The translations under genes and the position numbers were made by a program. The notes under the pieces are model-generated. The model searched no databases. It saw only the letters and a program-made list of their open reading frames with translations, and had not been told where the DNA came from. A DNA stretch of 64,000 bases from Lenzites betulinus (Eukaryota; Basidiomycota; Agaricomycetes; Polyporales; Polyporaceae). The DNA is taken from contig JABYQU010000015.1 in the NCBI GenBank assembly GCA_022264855.1, positions 248,001 through 312,000 on the forward strand, written 5' to 3'. Positions 57,640 to 64,000 of this stretch are shown here, in pieces (position 1 is the first letter of the stretch; each line of letters opens with the position of its first letter).

Positions 57640-59712
57640 CTACCCCTGCGTGTAGCCGTAGAAGTTCTCCGGAGTCATGCCATAGTAGTCAGATTGTCGT
57701 CCCCTGCCTCTGCCCCTGAAACTGCCCGATGTCGCCGTCGCTCTGCCACCGCGTCCTCTGCCTACATACGGCCCCGGTGCTCCCCTCGCAAAGCCCCTCG
57801 CCGCGTCGCTAAAGGACCTGTACGAGGCCGGGTCCCCCTGCGTCACAGCGCCAGAGTAGTGGGGAACGATCTTCTGGGGGCGGGCGACTACGGCCGACTT
57901 CGGTCCATTCCACCCTGGCAGGAGGGGGTACGGGCAGTACTCCGCAGAGTGGGCGGCGTTGTGGCACCCCTGGCACGGGGTCGGGATCACCGCTGTCGCT
58001 CGGCTCAGCAGCGTGCTGAACGGGGCGCTAGCGACAGCCTCCCGCCACTGGGTCCACTCCGGTATCTTGATCGACGGTGGTTCGCAGTAGACGGCGGCCT
58101 CTACCGCTTTTCCCCCCATCTTCGTGACCTGGACATTGAGTGACCCCAGGATGTAGTTCGCGAGTTCCTCCGGCGGGGCGTCCACCGGGTACACGTGCCC
58201 TGCGTCGATGAGGCTACGAATGTGGGGGAGGACGTACGGACCATTAAAGGTCTCCCACACCATCTGTACGAGGTCTTCGTCGTGCTCCAGGTCCAAGTCC
58301 TTGAGTCTTACAACCAGCTTCGGGGTCCGAAAGTCCCACCGATGCACGCAGAACGTGATCGTCTTGTCCGACCACATTCTCTGTTCAGCCATCCGCTCTG
58401 CTGCCGGAGAGGAGAGGCGGATGACGGCCCAGGTGCCCGCATGGGTCTTCGGCCTCCCGGTCCTGTCAGGTTCAGGCTGGACGACGCGGAAGGCTGTCTC
58501 CTTCGTCTCCGACGCGATTGCGGCAGTAATCCTCGCTGTCATGAGTCGTAGCGCCGTCGCGGACTGCTCGCACGCACCCCAGGGTTCGACGAGTATTGTT
58601 GTTCCATTCGGTTCGTCAATGATCTGCCTGACCTTGTCCGGGTGGATGTCGCGGATGAGATAGAACTGGTCGCGGAAGTCGTGCGTCCCAAAGCCACCTT
58701 CCGGCGCGGGGGTAAAGACGAAACCTTGCGGCTCGTACGGCTGAAGCGTCGCCATCTTCCCCACGAAGACAGTTCTCTCCTCCCGCATCCCGGACTCCGT
58801 CGCCAGCGTAGACAGCATGGGCGGTGCAGGGGCGTCTCGCCTTACTGGAGGGAGGGCGCGGATCCTGTCTTGAATTCCCGGTCGCGGATACGGGGTGGGG
58901 GCTCGTTCGTTCGGCCAGGCGCGGTGCTCGTTTCCGATGCTCAGCTTCCTCCTCGGCGTGCATGGAGTACCGGGGGACCTCGGTGGTCCTCCTTCGTAGA
59001 CACCGTTGTCCGGTATGTACCCCGCCTCTTGGAACCGCTCCACAATGTTGACGGAGTACGAAGACCGTAGACCGTCCGGCGCCGCATGCAGTTCCCCTTC
59101 CTCTGACGGTCCCCGTCCGAGTCCCGATCCTGACGCCATGGGCTCTATTCGCGCGGTCGACGCGCTGTCCAGATACATCTGTCCTCCCCTCAGCGTGCGA
59201 GGGTCGACTAGCATCGCCTGGATGTACGGCGGCGGCGATGGCAGGGAGAATCTCGTCGTCGCGGATTTCGTCTTGGTTTGCGGGTATTGCACGGGCGGGG
59301 GAAGTTTGCTTACGCGGAAGTCACGTAGCTTCCTCATACTCTGCTTGTTTCCCAAAAGCGTTTGAGCAGATACGAAGAGGCTCGGGTGCTCGGTGCTGGC
59401 TCGGTTTCCGACTCGTCCAGAGCCGCGGCTAGTCGTGGGTGTCGGAGACGGGGGAAGCGGCGGCAGCGGCGGCGACGGGGACTGGATTCTGGCCCTCTTC
59501 CTCGAGTGCCCTCCCAGGGCTCTCGCGTCCCTCGAGTCACGATCCTTGGCCTCTCGTGCGTCCCTTTCCGTGGGGGGTACGTCCGCTTTCCCGAAGACGA
59601 AAGTAGTGTCCGCGTTCTGACTCGGGGGGTACGGTTCTTCTCCTATGAAACCCAGGTTGTGGTACGGGGAGGAGAAAGGAGACAGGACGGGGGAGAAGGG
59701 GAGCACCTCCAC
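57640..59712 (-). CDS. LINE ORF1: Gag-like protein with CCHC zinc knuckle
   Basis: Open frame of about 690 aa ending in UAG at 57640-57642. The N-terminal third is Pro/Ser/Arg-rich and disordered (KRARIQSPSPPLPPLPPSP). The middle looks globular (FRDQFYLIRDIHPDKVRQII, LVVRLKDLDLEHDEDLVQMV). At 57934-57975 there is one CCHC zinc knuckle (CQGCHNAAHSAEYC), then a Gly/Arg tail (GRGRGGRATA, FRGRGRGRQ). Such proteins coat the LINE RNA. The frame opens upstream of 59712 with GTG rather than ATG. The first in-frame ATG is near residue 126, so the true start is unknown. ORF2 follows in the same frame. Confidence 0.85.
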   Translation of the reverse strand: MEVLPFSPVLSPFSSPYHNLGFIGEEPYPPSQNADTTFVFGKADVPPTERDAREAKDRDSRDARALGGHSRKRARIQSPSPPLPPLPPSPTPTTSRGSGRVGNRASTEHPSLFVSAQTLLGNKQSMRKLRDFRVSKLPPPVQYPQTKTKSATTRFSLPSPPPYIQAMLVDPRTLRGGQMYLDSASTARIEPMASGSGLGRGPSEEGELHAAPDGLRSSYSVNIVERFQEAGYIPDNGVYEGGPPRSPGTPCTPRRKLSIGNEHRAWPNERAPTPYPRPGIQDRIRALPPVRRDAPAPPMLSTLATESGMREERTVFVGKMATLQPYEPQGFVFTPAPEGGFGTHDFRDQFYLIRDIHPDKVRQIIDEPNGTTILVEPWGACEQSATALRLMTARITAAIASETKETAFRVVQPEPDRTGRPKTHAGTWAVIRLSSPAAERMAEQRMWSDKTITFCVHRWDFRTPKLVVRLKDLDLEHDEDLVQMVWETFNGPYVLPHIRSLIDAGHVYPVDAPPEELANYILGSLNVQVTKMGGKAVEAAVYCEPPSIKIPEWTQWREAVASAPFSTLLSRATAVIPTPCQGCHNAAHSAEYCPYPLLPGWNGPKSAVVARPQKIVPHYSGAVTQGDPASYRSFSDAARGFARGAPGPYVGRGRGGRATATSGSFRGRGRGRQSDYYGMTPENFYGYTQG

Positions 59713-61992
59713 CTGCCAGCGACCATTCGAGGTCCTTTTGCCCTTGTCCGGTACAGGGGGGCCAGAGCTGCCTGCTATTCCGTCCCCTGTGTCGTGTTGC
59801 GTTCCGTCCAGTGCCTGTTCATCCCTTAGTGTGCGCTCTCCACACGTTTATGCTCTGCACTTACGTCCACAGTTCCTAGCCTTATGCCCAGTTCTCCTCC
59901 GGCTGTCCCGGTCCTCTCGCTTCCCGCGCCATCTGGATACTGGTTCCTATTAGACTCGTCGTTACCCAGACGTATCTCAATACTCATACCTCCTTCGGGC
60001 CTCGTCCTTCTCTATCTCCCGCCAGTATCTCCTGTCGCCCGCTGTTTACAGGTACGTAGCTCTCCTGCGCTTGTTCGTCGGGGCCAGTCCCGTGCATAGT
60101 CTGAGCGTGTGCGTGAGACATAGCGAGTTCAGCAGTTCCAGTGGGGAGGGAGGTAGAGCTCATCGCAGCTGGGCGTGGTTGTTGCGGTTGGATACATCCG
60201 TTTCTGCTCCCCTTTTATATCTCGCTGGCCTGCCGGCTTTTGGTCGCTTTCATTGCCAGCGTGCTTATTTCGACCCGCCTGTTTTGACTTCTTGCTCCTC
60301 GCGAGCCCACATCCTCTTCGCCTGCATCGGGCAGGATCCAACCTTCCCAGTTGGGCCCGCTAAGACGAGTGTCGGATAATTAGCCTTCGCCTCATACTGT
60401 GTACTCCTCCTGTCACTTCACTTCGGTTGTGCTCACCGCTTCGTTCCCCGTTTCATGCAATCTCATCCCCCTCGTCTTTCTCCTTTGTCCTTTTGCTTTT
60501 CGAAACTGTATCACAGTGCACACATTGTCTGTTATGATTCCACCGCAGAGGATGAGTGGTTACAGTGGGAGGGCGTCCTGCTCGGAGTAGCGGTTGTAGT
60601 GGTATTAGCGGTGTTTTCTCACACGGCCTTCATCGCCTCGTTCATTTTGGCCGGCGTTCCCGGCTTCTCCGGCATCACCTGTTCCCCGCGCCCTTATATC
60701 CTTCAATAATAATTTATCCCATCTCTTATCATCTGTTACTTCCTGTTTAGTCAACGGCAGGAGTGTGCTACCCATCCGCCACTCACTCGGACTTTCGTAC
60801 CGTTCTCCGGTGTTTGTTCATGTTGCAGCAGCGCTACGGAAATCCCCGGGACGCACGGGACCCGTATGTATGCTCTTCTGACCTCGGCGTCTTCCAGCTG
60901 ATTGTCGACCACGAAGACCACATCATCTTCATCTCGTGAGCACGCTCCCCTCACCACTCCATTGAAGTCGGTGTTGCATGTCGTGAGGCTTCTCCTCGTT
61001 TGCACCGGGATGAACGGGATGTCTTCTGGCGGGTCCAGGACGGCGCAGAGACGTACGCGTACTCCTGTAAATAGTGGGAGGGACGGGCACACCAGCAAGC
61101 GATATGTTGCAATTCCTCTCCACCCCGGTTCATCATTGGGCAGTTGGTCGACGTATAGGTTGATAGCGATGTTTGAGAACATTGGGGGAGCAGAAAGAGA
61201 GAGGTGCGTGGCCCTGCCACGTATTCAGACCAGTTTTTAAAGGAGGGGAGCAGAAATTCAAGAGGCGCACTCCGCTTGCTGAAGCGAATTTAGCGGCGCA
61301 TAGCAGCAAGCGCAGTGTTGGGACGGTTAGCAGGCCAGGCCATGTCTCAAGTTTGCACGCTCTTTTGTACTCCAACTACACTTTTGACTTGGCCCGTGCA
61401 CCCTGGCGCATCGTTTTACAGTTCGGCTCTTCGCAGTTCGTTTCCTTCTCCTGCTTACTTCTTCACTTCAAGCCGCTCACTTTTGGCACAGCATTTCCTT
61501 TCCTTTCGCCATCACTCGGTTGCAGCCGCTCCGGACCGGCCAGGACATCGGCTTTTGCCGGCCTTGGTCGTCCGACCTAGCGCTCTGGTCCTCCCGTCAC
61601 GTGTCATCTACACTTTGCACCTTGTGCTTTGTATTCGCTGCATGCGCTACTAGTCTCCGCCTCTCTTAGTTCATTGTGTGCCCTTCAGACTATCGTTTCC
61701 CAGTGACAGAGTTGTACATAGGGTATCTCTTGCTCCATTCGCCTCGGCTCTGCTATATCATGCCCGAGCCGTGCTCGCTGGCACTTCTTACTGCCATCTG
61801 TCGCTCATGACAGCCTAGCCTCTTTTGCCTGCTCTCTGCATAGCCTTATGCTATTGTTCATGGTCATATGCTTATCATTTCAGCGTTTTACCAGGGCATT
61901 AAGGCAGCCCCGACTGCCCCCACGTCGGATTCGCTCCATATCCGATCGTGGGAAAACCGACCATGTGGTGGTATGAGAGAAAGGAGCTTTTT
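59713..61992 (-). other. LINE 5' leader (internal promoter region)
   Basis: 2.28 kb from the element's 5' end to ORF1. It should hold the internal promoter. It contains a 143-codon ATG frame at 61182-60751 on the element's sense strand and no simple tandem repeat that I could see. Confidence 0.7.
60751..61182 (-). CDS. Candidate extra ORF in the LINE leader (ORF0-like)
   Basis: ATG frame of 143 aa in the element's sense direction. The protein begins MFSNIAINLYVDQLPNDEPG and has beta-rich segments such as RLLVCPSLPLFTGVRVRLCA and CVPGISVALLQHEQTPENG. Amino-acid composition is ordinary, unlike the Pro/Arg-rich chance frames elsewhere. No family is recognised. It could be an accessory ORF of this LINE lineage, a captured host fragment or chance. 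Confidence 0.35.
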   Translation of the reverse strand: MFSNIAINLYVDQLPNDEPGWRGIATYRLLVCPSLPLFTGVRVRLCAVLDPPEDIPFIPVQTRRSLTTCNTDFNGVVRGACSRDEDDVVFVVDNQLEDAEVRRAYIRVPCVPGISVALLQHEQTPENGTKVRVSGGWVAHSCR

Positions 61993-62006
61993 GTGCACCG
62001 CTTCTC
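61993..62006. repeat. Target-site duplication of the LINE (5' side)
   Basis: GTGCACCGCTTCTC, identical to 52153-52166. The bases beyond it on both sides differ, so the duplication is exactly 14 bp. Confidence 0.9.
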
Positions 62007-62261
62007 ATTCGGGCGTACCGCCGGCGCCGTGTCTCATGCACCCCTTGCACGCGCCTGTCGAGTGTACACTAACCCCCACATCCATGCCCGTACCATAATC
62101 CTGACCTCGTTCGTTCGCGGCGATCCCACCTCATTGTCTGCCAGCCGTACGCGCGCACCCTCCAACCTCTGACGACCACGCTCCTTCGAATACCCTGACC
62201 CGTGTCCTCGAGCTCACCTCTGCAACGCGCTCGGTGAACCGCCGTCACTCGACAAGCTAGT
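62007..62261 (+). promoter_or_regulatory. Remaining promoter region of FMP27
   Basis: 255 bp separate the LINE's 5' target-site copy from the FMP27 start codon. It is GC-mixed with no clear TATA box. Any element further upstream is now 9.8 kb away, beyond the LINE. Confidence 0.4.
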
Positions 62262-64000
62262 ATGCAGCCTCTGCTTGGGTTGAACATTGTACTCCATGCT
62301 TTACTTTTGCAACCTCTGCGGGAAATATCGTGGGCAGCGACACTGCTAATCTGGACTATCCGCATCCTCACGCTCTCCCTCCTCTTTCGGACATACATTG
62401 GGCCTGCCATCGTCCGCCTCGTCTCGCGGCGCCTGCGCATCCGGAGTGTGAGCCTTCGCTCTATTCGCGGAATCTACTTCAAGGCTGGTAGTGGTACGTG
62501 GCGAGTCGAACGCGTCGGGATCTCATACCATAGGCCATCCGCGGGCAAGGCGAGCCGGTTTTCCATCAAGGTCGAAGGGTTGTCGATCGAGCTGGACGGA
62601 CAAGCCGGTGCATTTCCTCCCAGGACACCGCCCACAGAGAAGAGATCCAGAACTTCGAATGCTTCACGCGTTGCCCGACGCGCTCTGTCGTTCTTGCTCT
62701 CGTCTGTCTACACTGCGCTCGAGCCGTACTGTCGTCCTACAGTGCGGTCATTCTTCGTCTATCTGCTGCGTCTGGGCATCCGTGCCCTACCTGCTATCAC
62801 CCACGTAGTCGACTTCGAACTTGACTCTGCTGTCATAACTTGTGCTACCCTCATAGGCGTCCAGCTGTCGGTCGGGGAAGCTAAGCTTCATACCAGAGTC
62901 TCACTTGCCTATCGGCCGAGTGTAGTCGCTGTCGCGAATGGCACGGCCCCATTGCATCTAGGCCATAGGCGATTTGCGAGTGTTGCGGACTGGAATGCTA
63001 GGGTGAAGAGTAGTGTGCGGAGGACTTGGGACCGAGCATGGGGCGCAACCCAGGTTGGCGCGTCTGTGGTTCTCCAAATCAATAGTGTCTCTGGCTTTGT
63101 GGACAAGGACAGCGAGCACTTCGGAGGTGAGTACTTGAACTGGTGTCATAGGCTATGCTCACATGCATATAGGCAGCCATAGAGGACATCTCTTCCTCGA
63201 CTTGCCGGCGGTACAACTGTCTGTCTCGGCTCGGCTCAATCCCCACCAAGGTGTAGAGCCACGCAGCGTAGAAACGTCGCTCGATCTCGGGACTGTGAAC
63301 CTCCAGGTGGACGTCATCCAGAAACTACTGAGGAAAATGAAGGAGAGCCGTGTCGCGAACGAGAGAGCGTTAGCAGCACTCGCAGCCTTGAGACGGTCGC
63401 GTTCGGCCCATCCGAAAGCTTCCCCCACCCCCTCATCTGGCTCCGCTTGGAAGTCTCCCCTATCCCCTGCTTCCCCAATCATCGGCGCATTATCTGTAGG
63501 TAATCATTGCGACGGATTCACTCGATACTCATGGAATGCATAGGCGTCCATGCGCTGGAAATGGGCCGTTCGTCAAAGCCAGGATATCAAGCCCAAGCCG
63601 CGTGTAGCTGTCGTGAGTGTGGTGTTAAATGGAGACAGGGCCGGGGCTCATTGCAGACAATCGTTCTCAGAAGCGTGTAGCGTACGGGTCGTATATCAAG
63701 GCAGTCCAAGTGAAGGTCTCCAAGTGCACCACAAGCCAGCAGCCAGAGGCGAGCCCTGGAGATGCCCCCGTTGTGCTTCTTGCATCTGTGAACGACATTT
63801 CCCTCAGTGCGAGGCTCAGCAGCCCGCATTCAAGCGAGATGCACAGACAGTGGCTAGGCTCGGGTTCCAGCATAGCCAGCGCCGAATCGTCCACAGACGC
63901 ATACACGGTAGAGTTCTCGGCAAACAAGCTAACGCTTGATAGAAATGGCGTTGGAGAGTTGATGGACCACATCCGAATCGCTACCCTCGACACTTTCCGG
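62262..64000 (+). CDS. FMP27: FMP27/BLTP2-type bridge-like lipid transfer protein, N-terminal part
   Basis: Start of a very large protein that forms a hydrophobic groove for lipid transfer at ER-plasma membrane contacts (Fmp27/Hobbit/BLTP2). Visible exons are 62262-63126, 63173-63495, 63544-63612 and 63671-64000 (runs off the edge), about 529 aa. An N-terminal helix (SWAATLLIWTIRILTLSLLF) anchors it. The repeated beta-groove pattern then begins (IRSVSLRSIRGIYF, RVERVGISYHRP, FSIKVEGLSIELDG, ...TSLDLGTVNLQVDVIQKLL). The last exon contains VNDISLSARLSSPHSSEMHR and NGVGELMDHIRIATLDT, which I recognise from fungal Fmp27. Exon 3 is short and least certain, but it fits phase 0 on both sides. Confidence 0.85.

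Larger units (their letters stand above)
52167..61992 (-). mobile_element. Full-length Tad/I-like LINE retrotransposon
   Basis: A 9.8 kb non-LTR retrotransposon on the minus strand. It has a 14 bp perfect target-site duplication on both sides and a 22-base poly(A) tail (52167-52188 as T on plus). Its parts are a ~2.3 kb leader, ORF1 with a zinc knuckle, ORF2 with endonuclease, reverse transcriptase, zinc fingers and RNase H, and a structured 3' UTR. No LTRs exist. The AP-endonuclease, the RNase H after the RT and a fungal host point to the Tad/I group. Both ORFs are undamaged and the duplications are identical, so the insertion is recent. It sits between DPB2 and FMP27. Confidence 0.95.

Noticed and set aside
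59330..61653. Plus-strand frames inside the LINE leader and ORF1
   Set aside because: Antisense to the element, Pro/Ser/Arg-rich, no domains.
63490..63612. Alternative FMP27 exon 3 reading (VHALEMGRSS...) from donor 63498
   Set aside because: Its end phase does not fit the clearly coding next exon, while the phase-0 reading fits on both sides.
1..64000. tRNA, rRNA, CRISPR or secondary-metabolite cluster
   Set aside because: No cloverleaf, rRNA segment, repeat-spacer array, or set of synthase and tailoring genes was seen. The amidohydrolase and SDR pair alone is not evidence of a cluster.

Overview
This window is nuclear DNA from a filamentous basidiomycete, most likely an agaricomycete of the polypore type. 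The evidence is that genes are dense, GC-rich and cut by many 47-65 nt introns with GT..AG ends and CTRAC-like branch points. The recognisable proteins are eukaryotic and fungal: HIS4, FEX, TSC10, DPB2, FMP27 and Argonaute. No bacterial operon structure, CRISPR array or tRNA was seen. Gene models were built by hand from conserved peptides and splice phase. For nearly all of them the exon lengths add up to a whole number of codons.

Layout, left to right. 1-839 (-) AP-1 sigma adaptin, running off the left edge. 1152-2989 (+) conserved fungal protein of unknown function. 3158-4799 (-) NAD-isocitrate dehydrogenase subunit. 5264-7321 (+) alpha/beta hydrolase. 7568-8877 (-) amidohydrolase. 9087-10085 (-) short-chain dehydrogenase. 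10285-11735 (+) pyruvate dehydrogenase E1 beta. 11965-14694 (-) trifunctional HIS4. 15525-19284 (+) Argonaute. 20595-21723 (+) unknown Pro/Ser-rich protein. 22248-24648 (+) EF-hand mitochondrial carrier. 25061-25627 (+) small coiled-coil protein. 26075-30236 (-) long coiled-coil protein. 30527-31473 (+) BTB protein. 31858-33485 (+) CK2 beta. 33785-34301 (+) ribosomal protein eL36. 35454-36958 (+) VTT/Tvp38-type membrane protein. 38401-40178 (-) fluoride exporter. 40586-41947 (+) 3-ketosphinganine reductase. 42946-43536 (+) four-helix membrane protein. 43883-45019 (-) COX18 insertase. 45428-46195 (-) ribosomal protein eL6. 46636-47656 (+) HAD pyrimidine nucleotidase. 47788-49285 (-) PHAF1/UPF0183. 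49780-51914 (+) DNA polymerase epsilon subunit B. 52167-61992 (-) a complete LINE. 62262-64000 (+) the start of FMP27, running off the right edge.

The set is housekeeping: mitochondrial metabolism (IDH1, PDB1, COX18, ATP-Mg/Pi-type carrier), histidine synthesis, vesicle traffic and lipid metabolism, ribosome, replication and RNA silencing. The genes are not co-functional in an operon sense. Several divergent pairs share short promoters (IDH1/hydrolase, SDR/PDB1, HIS4/AGO, FEX/TSC10, eL6/nucleotidase).

The most unusual parts are three. First, a 9.8 kb Tad-like LINE is flanked by a perfect 14 bp target-site duplication. Its two intact ORFs lie in one frame separated by a single UAG codon, its RNase H has lost two catalytic aspartates, and it has a structured 3' tail and a 2.3 kb leader carrying an extra ORF. 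Second, the Argonaute gene needs a 3-nt microexon and an AT-AC intron to encode its conserved protein. Third, two other genes (hydrolase and TSC10) each need a GC-AG intron, both starting with the same nine bases.
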